64,000 nt of DNA from positions 46,372 through 110,371 of the forward strand of contig JADLEQ010000091.1 of the NCBI GenBank assembly GCA_020846005.1, written 5' to 3'. Below the pieces are notes generated by a model. The model made no database searches. It had not been told where the DNA came from and worked only from the letters and a program-made list of their open reading frames with translations. Position 1 is the stretch's first letter. Each line of letters begins with the position of its first letter. The stretch comes from Polyangiaceae bacterium. GTDB taxonomy: Bacteria; Myxococcota_A; Polyangia; Polyangiales; Polyangiaceae. Shown here piece by piece: positions 16,673 through 25,805 of the stretch. A program made the translations under genes and the position numbers.

Positions 16673-17620
16673 ATGCGTGCGCCCGTCGAGCCGCCGCGCG
16701 CCAACTCCTTCAACTTCGTGCCGGTGCGTGACCTCGCCCGGGTGCGAGGTGCCCCCTGCCCCCTCCGAGCCCTCCCCGATCCCGGGCCGCTCGGGCTCGG
16801 GGACCGCGCGCGCCAGCTCTGGCTTCGCGCCCCGGATCGGCTGCGGCTGTTTCAGACGTTCACCGCTGACTTCGACCAGCGGGAGCTCGCGCGCGTGAAG
16901 TGGGATCACGGGCAGCTCTACGCGGACGTGTCGCGCAAGGCCGCGCCGGACGACTTCGCGGCCGACCTGGTGAAGCTCCGTCCCGCCCGTGAGTGCGCCA
17001 CCTGCGAGCGTCGCCACGGCTGCGCGGGTGCCTACGTGTTCGAGCCGGGTGACGTGTTCACGCGGGACGACGCCGCCGTCCGCGCGCATCTCGAGGGGCT
17101 GCGCGGCGCCGTGCTCGATCTGGGGTGTGGCGAGGGGCGCTACCTCGGCGCGCTCCGGCCGGCCGTCGAGCGGGGCGAACTGCGCTACCTCGGCGTCGAC
17201 CCGGACACAGCGGCGCTGGAGCGCCTCCGGCAGCTCCACCCGTGGGCCGACGTGCGGTCGCCCGAGGAGCTCGGCGCGGCGTGCCCGGCGGCGCTGGATC
17301 ACCTCCTCGTCCTGCGGAGCTGGAACCACCTGGCCGAGCCGCGGTCCGTGCTGAGCGACCTGGTCGCGCGCCTCCGACCTGGAGGCACCGTCCTCGTCGT
17401 GGACAACGTGGCGTTCGGGCTGCTCCGCGATCGCGAGCACGCCCGGAGGGCCGAGGCCGGACCGGCGAGGTTCGAGCATTTCCGCAACGACGCTGCCGCG
17501 GACGCCGCCGCTCGCCTGGAGGGGCTACCGCTCGCGAGGCTCGAGCTCCACGAGGTCCACCCGAGCTGCAGCAACCAGTGGCTCCTGCGCTACGAGAGGC
17601 TCCCGGAGGTCGATCCATGA
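16673..17620 (+). CDS. SPASM-like Cys domain fused to a class I methyltransferase
   Basis: A 315-residue protein in two parts. Residues 1-135 resemble the C-terminal auxiliary-cluster region of radical SAM/SPASM proteins: NSFNFVPVRDL, Cys29, then C-A-T-C-E-R-R-H-G-C (108, 111, 117). No CxxxCxxC radical SAM motif or barrel is present. From about 145 a Rossmann methyltransferase follows, with VLDLGCGEGRYLG (SAM motif I), an acidic VDPD motif and LRPGGTVLVVDN. A stand-alone auxiliary-cluster domain joined to a methyltransferase is unusual. It may complete or receive substrate from the radical SAM protein next to it, whose ATG overlaps this gene's stop (ATGA). The substrate is unknown. Confidence 0.78.
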   Translation: MRAPVEPPRANSFNFVPVRDLARVRGAPCPLRALPDPGPLGLGDRARQLWLRAPDRLRLFQTFTADFDQRELARVKWDHGQLYADVSRKAAPDDFAADLVKLRPARECATCERRHGCAGAYVFEPGDVFTRDDAAVRAHLEGLRGAVLDLGCGEGRYLGALRPAVERGELRYLGVDPDTAALERLRQLHPWADVRSPEELGAACPAALDHLLVLRSWNHLAEPRSVLSDLVARLRPGGTVLVVDNVAFGLLRDREHARRAEAGPARFEHFRNDAAADAAARLEGLPLARLELHEVHPSCSNQWLLRYERLPEVDP

Positions 17621-19272
17621 ATGTCCGGACTCCCCCAGCCAGCTCTCCCCCGGCGCCCGGTGCCGCGGGCGACGCGGCCAAGGTCGAGGCGCACGAGTCC
17701 GCCGCTCACGAGAAGCGGAACTGGGTGCGCCTCACCTACGACTGCAACAACCACTGCTCCTTCTGCCTCGATACGCTCGCCCACGATGGGACGCTGCGCA
17801 GCAACCTCGACATCAAGGTCCAGATCGTCGAGGGCCGGAAGAAGGGCGCGACTCGCCTGATCCTGAGCGGGGGCGAGCCGACCATGCACCCGAACTTCCT
17901 GGACTTCGTCCTGCTCGGGAGGCGCGCGGGGTATCGCCGGATCCAGACGGTCACCAATGGGAGGATGTTCGCGTACCCGGAGTTCCTCCAGCGCGCGGCG
18001 GAGAACGGACTCCACGAGATCACCTTCTCGATCCACGGGCCGAACGCGAAGATCCACGACGCGCTCGTCGGCGTGGCGGGAGCCTTCGAGGAGGAGACGG
18101 CGGGTCTGCACGCCGCCCTCGCGTCGGGTCGGTTCATCGTCAACATCGACATCGTCATCAACAAGCAGAACGTCGCGCACCTCTCCGAGATGCTCGAGCT
18201 CTTCCTCTCGTGGGGCGTGCGCGAGTTCGACCTGCTCCACATCATCCCGTTCGGCAACGCGTGGGGACCAGCGCGCGAGTCACTGTTCTACGATCTGGAG
18301 CAGAACGCCGAGCACCTCCGGCGCGCGTTCGCCTACTCACTCCGGCCTGACGTGCACGTGTGGCTCAATCGCTTCCCGCCCGAATACACGGAGGGGTTCG
18401 AGGCGCTCATCCAGGATCCGTACAAACTGAACGACGAGATCCGGGGGCGCCGCGAGGAGTTCGATAGGTACCTCGCCGTGGGGCAGAAGCTCCAGTGCCG
18501 GGAGCCCGAGCGGTGCCGCTACTGCTACCTCGAGCAGCTCTGCGATGGCCTCGACCGCGCGCTCGAGGAGCGCCGGCTCGCCGAGGTCGACGTCCTCCGC
18601 CTCGCCGAGCCGCTGTCGATCGCCGGGACGCTCCCCGCAGCGCGCTTCCTCCGCGTGGTCGCGCGCTCCCTCACCGACGTGCCACGGTTCGTCGCGCGCG
18701 CGCCGGGCGCCGAGTCGCTCTGGCTGGAGCTCGCGGACTGGGCGGGCGCCGAGGCGGCGCTGCGCACCGGCGTGGTCGCCGGCAAGCCGGTCGCGCGGGT
18801 CTACGCCGAGACAGCGGCGGACGCGCGGCGGCTGCTGGCGCTGGCCGGCACCTTCGAGGTGGCTGTCTGGGCGAACCGCGACACGGCGTCGACGATCGCC
18901 GAGCTGGCGAGGGAGTCATCCCGGCTCGTGGTCGCCCAGCGCAACTACGACAAGGTCACCGAGCAGCTCACCCGGGACGTAGATCTGGCGACGCTCTGCG
19001 CGGCGCTCCCGCCCTCCGTCGGGACGGAGAACATCCCTGCCTGTCTCGGGGGACGCCCGCCCGAGCGCTCCCTCCGGGTGCTGGACGCCGCCATGCTCGG
19101 GCCCGACGCGCGGCTCGACGTAGGGAAATACGGCGAGCGCTACGTCGCTGAGCGATTCCGGACGAAGAGCCGCCGCTGCGGCGAGTGCGTCCACGAAGCG
19201 GGGTGCGACGGGGTGCACATCAACTTCGTGCGCGCCCACGGCTACGCCGCGCTCCGCCCGATCGCTCCCTGA
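17617..19272 (+). CDS. Radical SAM protein with extra Fe-S Cys clusters
   Basis: A 551-residue radical SAM enzyme. Cys43, Cys47 and Cys50 (CNNHCSFC) bind the SAM cluster; GGEPT is at 85-89, followed by TVTNGRM and ITFSIHG barrel strands. After the barrel, Cys294, 300, 303 and 309 form a first auxiliary set. About 150 residues of a separate alpha/beta segment follow, then a last set Cys521, 524 and 530 (CGECVHEAGC) close to the C terminus. The size and two Cys sets match peptide-modifying maturases such as HxsB/HxsC types. It is translationally coupled to the methyltransferase upstream and is the last gene of the cluster, 5 bases from a convergent gene. Confidence 0.88.
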   Translation: MNVRTPPASSPPAPGAAGDAAKVEAHESAAHEKRNWVRLTYDCNNHCSFCLDTLAHDGTLRSNLDIKVQIVEGRKKGATRLILSGGEPTMHPNFLDFVLLGRRAGYRRIQTVTNGRMFAYPEFLQRAAENGLHEITFSIHGPNAKIHDALVGVAGAFEEETAGLHAALASGRFIVNIDIVINKQNVAHLSEMLELFLSWGVREFDLLHIIPFGNAWGPARESLFYDLEQNAEHLRRAFAYSLRPDVHVWLNRFPPEYTEGFEALIQDPYKLNDEIRGRREEFDRYLAVGQKLQCREPERCRYCYLEQLCDGLDRALEERRLAEVDVLRLAEPLSIAGTLPAARFLRVVARSLTDVPRFVARAPGAESLWLELADWAGAEAALRTGVVAGKPVARVYAETAADARRLLALAGTFEVAVWANRDTASTIAELARESSRLVVAQRNYDKVTEQLTRDVDLATLCAALPPSVGTENIPACLGGRPPERSLRVLDAAMLGPDARLDVGKYGERYVAERFRTKSRRCGECVHEAGCDGVHINFVRAHGYAALRPIAP

Positions 19273-19277
19273 GCGTC

Positions 19278-20237
19278 TCAGAGCACCAGGCCGACGCCGA
19301 GCCGCGCCTCGATCGCGCTCTCCAGCCGCGGGAGCGGGGCGAGGTGCTGCAGGCGGCCCTGTTGGTCGATGCCCTGCAGGCGCCCCTCGAAGGCGGTGCC
19401 CGACTGCGTGAGCGGCAGCGCCCCGCCGACCGCGAGCTCGAGCAGCAGCCAGCGGGGAACCACCGCGAACGCGCCGCCCACGGCCACGTCGAGGTCGGTC
19501 GAGACCCCGGTGCGCTCGCTCGAGCGGACGAGGAGCGCGCCCGTCGTCGCCGGCTCGGGGGCGACGAGCCTCGTCCACGCTGCGCCCACGCCGACCCAGA
19601 GGCGCAGGCGCGGGGCAGGGCGCCACGTCGGCTCGAGGCGAACGCGCATCCGGAGCGCCTCCAGAGGCGGCGAGGTCAGCGCCGTGCCCGCGCCGAGCCC
19701 GCTCGACCACCCGGAGAGGTCCACGTCGTGGCGGGACCAGTCGACCGCGAGCCGAGCGCCGAGCCAGTCCCACGGATCGAAGCGCACGAAGCCGCCGGCG
19801 GACGGACCGGCAGCATACGTGGCGCTCCCGCCCGCCGCCGCGCGAGCGACCACACCGACGTCGGCGCCGACGACCGCGCGCTCCGCGACCTCGGTCGGCC
19901 TCGACTCCACGACGGTGGAAGGCGACTGCGTCCCGGCGCGGGGCTGCGGGAGCGGCGCGGACGGCGGATCTCGATACTCTGGGGGCGGGGGAATGTCCGG
20001 GCCCTCGTCCTCGTCGTCTTCGTCCCCGGCGCCCGCCCCGGGCGCCGACGAGCCCGAGGGGGCCGTGGAGGCGGTAGTCGCTGGTCGCGGCGCAGTTGCG
20101 GCGACGCTGCCGCTCGCCGCCGCGCTGCCGCTCGCCGCTGGGGGCGCACCCGGGGGACGACCAGGAGCCGGCGCCGCCGCAGCCACGCCGGCGCACAGCA
20201 CCGCGAGCAGGACCCCCACGCCGTGGCGCGCCGTCAT
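19278..20237 (-). CDS. Exported outer-membrane-like protein of unknown function
   Basis: A 319-residue protein with a signal peptide (cleavage near AAAAPA), a long Pro/Ala/Ser-rich linker with an acidic patch (GDEDDEDEGPD), and a C-terminal region of alternating hydrophobic strands rich in Trp, Arg and Gly that suggests a beta-barrel or autotransporter-like porin. No family is recognised. Its ATG overlaps the pheT stop as ATGA, so it is the distal gene of the pheT transcript, an odd partner for a tRNA synthetase subunit. It ends 5 bases from the convergent radical SAM gene. Confidence 0.65.
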   Translation of the reverse strand: MTARHGVGVLLAVLCAGVAAAAPAPGRPPGAPPAASGSAAASGSVAATAPRPATTASTAPSGSSAPGAGAGDEDDEDEGPDIPPPPEYRDPPSAPLPQPRAGTQSPSTVVESRPTEVAERAVVGADVGVVARAAAGGSATYAAGPSAGGFVRFDPWDWLGARLAVDWSRHDVDLSGWSSGLGAGTALTSPPLEALRMRVRLEPTWRPAPRLRLWVGVGAAWTRLVAPEPATTGALLVRSSERTGVSTDLDVAVGGAFAVVPRWLLLELAVGGALPLTQSGTAFEGRLQGIDQQGRLQHLAPLPRLESAIEARLGVGLVL

Positions 20238-22729
20238 TCGCGCAGCTCGGCTCCCGTGCGATCGCGGGCGGCCTGCACGACGTGCGCGTGCCGCTCGTCC
20301 ACCTCGCGGTCGGTGAGCGTGCGGGCCCGCTCCGGATCGCGCGCCGCCAGCGGATCTCGATACACGACGCGAAACGCGAGCGAGCGGCGCCCGGCCGGGA
20401 TCCCGCTGCCCTCGAAGACGTCGAAGAGCTGCACGGACTCGCAGAGCTCGCCGCCTGCGTCCGCCAACGCCGCTTGCACGGCGGCGGTGGGGACCGTCGA
20501 AGGGACGACCAGCGCCACGTCCCGCGCCACGGCGGGTCGCTTGGGGATCGGACGGTACTTGGGGACGTGGGGCTGGAGCGACTCGAGCGCGTCGAGGTCG
20601 AGCTCGACGACCTGGACCGCGCCGCCGAGGTCCAGCGCGTCGACGACGTCGGGGTGGAGCGTGCCGAGCCGCCCCACGACCGCGCCCTCGACACACAGCT
20701 CTGCGCGCGCGCGCGGGTGCAGGTGGCGGAGCGACTCGTCCGAGCCAGAGGCCTTCAGCTCCGCGCGCCGGCCCACGAGGCGCTCGACGAGCTCGAGCGC
20801 CGTGCCCTTGGCGTCGTAGAGGTCGACCTCCGGCGGCTTCGCCGCGAGCCAGCCCGGGCGGGGCCCCGCGAACACGGCGGCGAGCGACAGCCGCTCCTGC
20901 GGGAGCCGGCCTTCGTCCTCGGCCAGGCGCGGACGTGCCGCCTGCACCCGTGGCCCTCGCGCCGGGCCCTCCGACGGCGCGACGACGCGGGCGCCGACCG
21001 CGAACAGGCGGCTCGCCCGCTCGCCCTGGCGGCGCGCGTGAGCCACCGCGTCGAGCAGCCCCGGGAGCAGGGAGGTCCGGATCACGCTCCGCTCCTCGCT
21101 CATCGGGTTCGCGAGGACGACGACCGGCGCGGGCGCGGCGAGCGCCTCGAGCACCTTCGGGTCGACGAACGCGTAAGTGAGCGCCTCGGAGAGACCGAGC
21201 GCGGCGGCTTCGCGCACGGCGGCGCGCTCGAACGTGGTGCTCGTCAGCGGGCGCTGCGGCGCGATCCGAGGCAGTACGGTCGGGATCCCGTCGAGCCCTG
21301 CGACTCGGCCGACCTCCTCGACGAGATCCGCCTCGAGCGTCACGTCGGGACGCCAGCTCGGCACCCGCACGTGCAGCGCGTCCTCGCCGCTCTCGGCGTC
21401 GACCCCGAAGCCGAGGGCTCCCAGCGTTCGTCGCGCCTCCTCCGCCGACACGGGGCGGCCGAGGAGCGACGACGCGCGGGCGGGGCGGAGCGTGAGCTCC
21501 ACCGGGGGAGGGAGCGCCCCGCGGGCGTGGACCTCGCCCCGCGCGGCGCGACCGCCGCCGAGCTCGGTGATCCAGCGGCGAGCGGCTGCCAGCACCTCGC
21601 CCAGCGCCCCCGGGTCCACGCCGCGCTCGAACCGGTGGCTCGACTCGGTGTGGAGCCCATGGCGCCGCGAGGTGCGCCGAATGCCGCGGGGGGCGAAGTA
21701 CGCGCACTCGATCAGCACGCGGCGCGTCGTCGCGCGGATCTCGCTCGTCTCGCCGCCCATGACGCCTGCGAGGGCGCTCGGGGCGCTGCCGTCTGCGATG
21801 ACGAGATCGTCGGCGTCGAGCGTGCGCTGTACGCCGTCGAGCGTGACGAACGGCTCCCCGGCCCCCGCTCGCCGCACGACGATCCTCGAGCCCCGTACGA
21901 GGTCGAGATCGAACGCGTGGAGCGGCTGCCCGTACTCGAGGAGCAGGAGGTTCGTCACGTCGACGACGTTGGAGATGGGGCGGACGCCGAGGGCGTGGAG
22001 CCGGTAGCGCAGCCACGCTGGCGACGGCCCGACGGTCACGTCCACCACGCCGCCTGCGGCGTAGTGCGGGCAGCGCTCCGGCTCGCGGTTCTCGATCGCC
22101 ACCAGCTCGTCGAGCGGGGTGTCGTCCCAGCGGAGAGGCTCGCTCGGCCCCGGCCCCGCCGCGACGAGGCCGAGCTTGGCGCCGAGGTCGCGGGCGACCC
22201 CGCGGTGCCCGAGCGCGTCCGGGCGGTTCGGGGTGATCCCTAGCTCGAGGATGGAATCCGTGACCGGGAGCACCTCCACGAGCCGGTCGCCGGGGCGCGC
22301 CTGACCCGGCTCGAGCACGAGGATGCCCGCCCCGCCGTCGCCGATCCCGAGCTCGCTCTCGCTGCAGAGCATCCCCTCGCTCACCACGCCCCCGATCTCC
22401 CGAGCCGAGAGCACGAGACCCGCCGCGGGCAGCTCGGTGCCGAGCGGCGCGAGGACGACGAGGCCGCCCGGCGCCGGGACGTTGGGCGCGCCGCACACGA
22501 CGCGCTGCTCGCCCCGGCCGGTCTCCACCCGGACCAGCCGCAGCTGATCGCGCTTGGGGTGAGGTTCGATCCCCCGCACCTCCGCGATCACGACGGGATC
22601 GAGCGTCGCGCCGATCGATCGCACGGCCTCCACCTCGAGGCCCAGGGAGGTGAGCAGCTCGCCGACCTCGGACGCGCTCCGGTCGAGGCCAGGGAGCAGC
22701 TCACGCAACCATCGCAGGGAGACTCTCAC
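20234..22729 (-). CDS. pheT: Phenylalanyl-tRNA synthetase beta subunit
   Basis: The beta subunit of the alpha2-beta2 enzyme that charges tRNA-Phe. The 831-residue protein has the standard order: N-terminal B1, EMAP/OB-type tRNA-binding domain (about 40-150), B3/B4 editing region (about 210-390), B5 DNA-binding-like domain, catalytic-like core and the C-terminal FDX-ACB anticodon-binding domain (after about 735, PKYRPIPKRPAVARDVAL). The GTG start is preceded by a strong GGAGGGGAGC ribosome site. pheS, its usual partner, is not adjacent; upstream is a DUF4340 gene. Confidence 0.95.
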   Translation of the reverse strand: MRVSLRWLRELLPGLDRSASEVGELLTSLGLEVEAVRSIGATLDPVVIAEVRGIEPHPKRDQLRLVRVETGRGEQRVVCGAPNVPAPGGLVVLAPLGTELPAAGLVLSAREIGGVVSEGMLCSESELGIGDGGAGILVLEPGQARPGDRLVEVLPVTDSILELGITPNRPDALGHRGVARDLGAKLGLVAAGPGPSEPLRWDDTPLDELVAIENREPERCPHYAAGGVVDVTVGPSPAWLRYRLHALGVRPISNVVDVTNLLLLEYGQPLHAFDLDLVRGSRIVVRRAGAGEPFVTLDGVQRTLDADDLVIADGSAPSALAGVMGGETSEIRATTRRVLIECAYFAPRGIRRTSRRHGLHTESSHRFERGVDPGALGEVLAAARRWITELGGGRAARGEVHARGALPPPVELTLRPARASSLLGRPVSAEEARRTLGALGFGVDAESGEDALHVRVPSWRPDVTLEADLVEEVGRVAGLDGIPTVLPRIAPQRPLTSTTFERAAVREAAALGLSEALTYAFVDPKVLEALAAPAPVVVLANPMSEERSVIRTSLLPGLLDAVAHARRQGERASRLFAVGARVVAPSEGPARGPRVQAARPRLAEDEGRLPQERLSLAAVFAGPRPGWLAAKPPEVDLYDAKGTALELVERLVGRRAELKASGSDESLRHLHPRARAELCVEGAVVGRLGTLHPDVVDALDLGGAVQVVELDLDALESLQPHVPKYRPIPKRPAVARDVALVVPSTVPTAAVQAALADAGGELCESVQLFDVFEGSGIPAGRRSLAFRVVYRDPLAARDPERARTLTDREVDERHAHVVQAARDRTGAELRE

Positions 22730-22822
22730 GCTCCCCTCCTAGCAGAACCCGAGCGCGCGCGGTGGAGCGCCGCCGAGCGGCGCCGCGCGACGCTCGAGCG
22801 AGCGGCTACCCCGCGCCCGCGA

Positions 22823-23896
22823 TCACTCGGGCTCGGCGGGGGGCGGCGCGGCGGGCGCCTTCTCGTCCTTCTTTTCGCCCTTCTTCTCGTCCTTCTTCTC
22901 GTCCGGCTTCTGGAACTTGCTCGCCTCGGCCGTGGCCCAGTCCGCCGTCCACGACGCGACGCTGAAGATCTCGTCACTGCCGCTGCGCTTCGCCCACTTG
23001 CTCGACCCCTCGGCGGTGTCGCCCAGGCTGAGGACGTGCGTGGCGCCGTCCTCCATCCGGATCGTGACCGTGGCCTTGGGCGTCGCCAGCCCCACGTCGC
23101 CCGGCTGCTTGGCCTCTGCGAAGGCGTCTGCCGTCAGCGCCTTGTAGGCGCGGAGCAGGTCCTTCAACTTCGCCTCGTCGAAGCGCTCGAGCGCCTTCGC
23201 CGCGAGCGCCTTCGGCTCCTTGAGCTTCGCCGACCACGTCGTGCCGCTCCGCTCGAAGCTGAAGACGCCGTGCTCGTTCTGGATCTCTACGGACTTGGCC
23301 TTCTCGTCCTCGAACTTGAAGATCGTGCGGTCGCGCCAGTCCTTCAGATCCCGGGCATAGAGGTAGGAGGAGTACCCCTTCACGGCGTAGACGCCGTCCC
23401 GCCCGGCGATCCGGGTCATCTGTCCCCGGCCTCCGCCGTCGCCGAAGTAGAGATCGGCGATCACCTCGCCGCCGTGGCTGAACCTCGCGTGGGTCGCCTT
23501 CGCCTCGCTCACACCGAACTTCTCGTACTGCTCGGCGCCGGTGGCGATCTCCTCGACCACCTTCAGCGTCTCCAGGTTGTCCAGCAGCGACTTGACGTTC
23601 GTCTGGTTCGCCAGCGCGCCGACGGGCTTCACGAGGTGCCAATCCTCGCCCTTCTTCTCCAGCACGATCTCCGGCGGCTTGCCCGCGTCCCCCGCCGGCT
23701 GGGTGATCGTGATCGAGTCGACCGTCTTCGTCTTCTCCTCGGTGAACTCGAGCTTCGGGAGGTCGCGCGCGCGGCCCTCGGCCGTGTAGGACGCGCTCTC
23801 CTTCTTCGCCTGCTCGTTCTGCCAGTAGACGGCGCCGCCGAGCGCAGCCGCCACGCCGAGTGCGATGTAGAGCTTGTGTTCCGTCGTCAGAGCCAT
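22823..23896 (-). CDS. DUF4340 protein of a GldG-type ABC operon
   Basis: A 357-residue membrane-anchored protein. One N-terminal helix (LYIALGVAAALGGAVYW) is followed by a long periplasmic part with the DUF4340 repeat pattern (strand-rich, SITITQPAG..., YAVKGYSSYLYARDL, VTIRMEDGATHVLSLGD). The C terminus is Lys/Glu-rich (KKDEKKGEKKDEK) and then Pro/Ala-rich, probably disordered. DUF4340 genes regularly follow GldG-like ABC components, as here, 58 bases after the GldG gene. The exact function is unknown; a role in an envelope ABC complex is inferred from context. Confidence 0.85.
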   Translation of the reverse strand: MALTTEHKLYIALGVAAALGGAVYWQNEQAKKESASYTAEGRARDLPKLEFTEEKTKTVDSITITQPAGDAGKPPEIVLEKKGEDWHLVKPVGALANQTNVKSLLDNLETLKVVEEIATGAEQYEKFGVSEAKATHARFSHGGEVIADLYFGDGGGRGQMTRIAGRDGVYAVKGYSSYLYARDLKDWRDRTIFKFEDEKAKSVEIQNEHGVFSFERSGTTWSAKLKEPKALAAKALERFDEAKLKDLLRAYKALTADAFAEAKQPGDVGLATPKATVTIRMEDGATHVLSLGDTAEGSSKWAKRSGSDEIFSVASWTADWATAEASKFQKPDEKKDEKKGEKKDEKAPAAPPPAEPE

Positions 23897-23954
23897 GTGG
23901 GGTCTCGCTGGGGGGGCGGGCGCCGGAGCGCCCGTGGGTTCAAGGAGTCGCTCG

Positions 23955-25790
23955 TCAGAGACGCTTCAAGCCGCGCTGGCCTTCGCGCATCCGCCAACGG
24001 AGGATGCCGATGCCGGCGAAGAAGAGCGGGAGGCCCAGGATGAGGCTCCACTGGATCGTCCCCTGGAGCTTCTTCCGAGCGCTCCGATACTCCTCGTCCT
24101 TCCGCTTGAGGCTCGCCTCGTCGTCCTTCTCTGTGATCGTCGGCTTCGAGACGCTGGTGTAGGCGAGGTTCGGATCGCTCAGGATCTTCGCGCTGGCGGC
24201 GATGAGGTCGGTGTCACCGCTCATCCAGTCGAGCGTGTTCTTCACGCTCAGGATCACCTGCGTGAGGTAGCTCTGCGCGTAGGTCTGGCTGATGGCCTGC
24301 AGGTTCGGGTCGCCGCCGATCGCGCCGAACATCGCGAACTGCCCGCCGAGCTCGGGGCCGTTCCCCGCGTAGGAGAAGGGGTTGGTGACGAAGCAGCCAG
24401 ACGCCACCACCAGCACGCGCGACGGCTCCGGCGCCACGTCGTTCCGCTGGATCTCGCCGCTCGCGAACGCGCTCTTGAGCTTGCCCTCGGCGACGGCGGC
24501 CAGGACGCGCGTCTCCATCGGCGGCTTGGGCTCCCACTCGAGCTTCAGCTTGAGGTCGATCGACGACCCGGTGACGGAGGTCGCCTGCGGCGTGCTGCGG
24601 GCGACGGGGTAGAGCTTCACGTCCGCCGGCTGCTTGTCGCGCTGCAGGACGAGCGTCGACGGATACGGGAGCGCGATCTCGTCGAGGCGGAAGAACGCCG
24701 CGAATCCCGTGTCGAGGAGCCGCTCGGTGCCCTCGAGCCGGGGGTCGTCGATGACGTGCGCGATGGCCGGATAGCGCACCACCATCGGGCCGGCGGGCCC
24801 CCGCCCGACGAGCCGCATGCTCGCGCCGAAGTCGAGGACGACGTCCTCCTTCATCTCGATGCCGTAGCCGATCAGCAGCTTGTCGAGGCCGTGGAGCTTG
24901 ATGTCCGCCACCATGCCGGCGTCTTGCGGCTTCAGCGTGGCGGCGGAGGCCCACACCACGAGCGACTTGCCCCCTCGCATGAGGAACTGGTCGACGCGGC
25001 GGAGCTCCTTCTCCGTGTAGTCTTTGCGCGGCTGCGTGATGATGAGCCCCGCGAGCTCCGGGTCGATGTCGGACTCGCCGTCCTTCAGATCGACCTCCTC
25101 CAGCTTGTAGAAGGGGAACGCCTGCTCGAGGATGCTCTCGATGCTGGGCGAGCCGTTCCGCCCCTGGCGCGCGACCAGGTTCTGGTCGCTGAGCTTGAGC
25201 TCGTCCTTCCCGGTGACTACGCCGATGCGGTACTTGACGTCGTCCGCCTTGTCGCGCACTTCGCGGATCTTGTTCGTGATCCAGAACTCGAGGCCTTCGG
25301 TGCGGCCCGGCGCGAGCTGCGGGATGACCCCCTTCTCGCTGCCGTACTTGAGCACCAGCCCCATGTAACCCTGGGTGATGGTCGCCTGGTCCTCGCCCGT
25401 CGCGCTGGCCTCGATGCCGGCCATCTCCTGGAGCCCGGCCTCTTTTGCCTGGGCCTTCTCCTCATCCGACTTCGCTTCGATCAGCGTGAACTTGAAGTTC
25501 CCGCCGCCGTTGCGCTCGTACTCCTTCAGGAGGTCCGTGAGGTCACGGACGAACGCGTCGAGCTGCGCGGAGCCTCGGGTGACGTAGGCGTCGACCTGGA
25601 TCGGCGACTTCAGCCCCTGGACGAGGCGCCCGCTGCCCTTGCTGAGCGTGTAGCGCTCGCTCTTGGTCACGTCCCAGCGCTTGCTCGTCCCCGCGCTGAA
25701 GACGTTCACCAGCACCACGATCACCGCGAGGACGAGCACGTAGATGCCCGTCTGTGCCGCTGCCTTCCGCTTGGTGTCTTCACTGGCCAT
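23955..25790 (-). CDS. GldG-family ABC-type auxiliary substrate-binding-like protein
   Basis: A 611-residue membrane protein. It has an N-terminal helix at about 14-33 (GIYVLVLAVIVVLVNVF) with a short basic cytoplasmic tail, a large extracytoplasmic region, and a C-terminal helix (IQWSLILGLPLFFAGIGILRW). RYTLSKGSGRLVQGLKSPI and VVTGKDEL...LKLSDQN type segments match the GldG/intraflagellar-transport-like ABC auxiliary family, seen with GldA and GldF in Bacteroidetes gliding motility and in many delta-proteobacteria. It lies 15 bases after the permease gene and has its own GGAG ribosome site. In myxobacteria its role is not established; motility is only a suggestion. Confidence 0.88.
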   Translation of the reverse strand: MASEDTKRKAAAQTGIYVLVLAVIVVLVNVFSAGTSKRWDVTKSERYTLSKGSGRLVQGLKSPIQVDAYVTRGSAQLDAFVRDLTDLLKEYERNGGGNFKFTLIEAKSDEEKAQAKEAGLQEMAGIEASATGEDQATITQGYMGLVLKYGSEKGVIPQLAPGRTEGLEFWITNKIREVRDKADDVKYRIGVVTGKDELKLSDQNLVARQGRNGSPSIESILEQAFPFYKLEEVDLKDGESDIDPELAGLIITQPRKDYTEKELRRVDQFLMRGGKSLVVWASAATLKPQDAGMVADIKLHGLDKLLIGYGIEMKEDVVLDFGASMRLVGRGPAGPMVVRYPAIAHVIDDPRLEGTERLLDTGFAAFFRLDEIALPYPSTLVLQRDKQPADVKLYPVARSTPQATSVTGSSIDLKLKLEWEPKPPMETRVLAAVAEGKLKSAFASGEIQRNDVAPEPSRVLVVASGCFVTNPFSYAGNGPELGGQFAMFGAIGGDPNLQAISQTYAQSYLTQVILSVKNTLDWMSGDTDLIAASAKILSDPNLAYTSVSKPTITEKDDEASLKRKDEEYRSARKKLQGTIQWSLILGLPLFFAGIGILRWRMREGQRGLKRL

Positions 25791-25805
25791 GTGCGTTCTC
25801 CACTC

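Noticed and set aside
22556..22580. tRNA T-arm-like GGTTCGATCCC on the plus strand
   Set aside because: It lies inside the pheT coding region, with no acceptor or anticodon arms around it.
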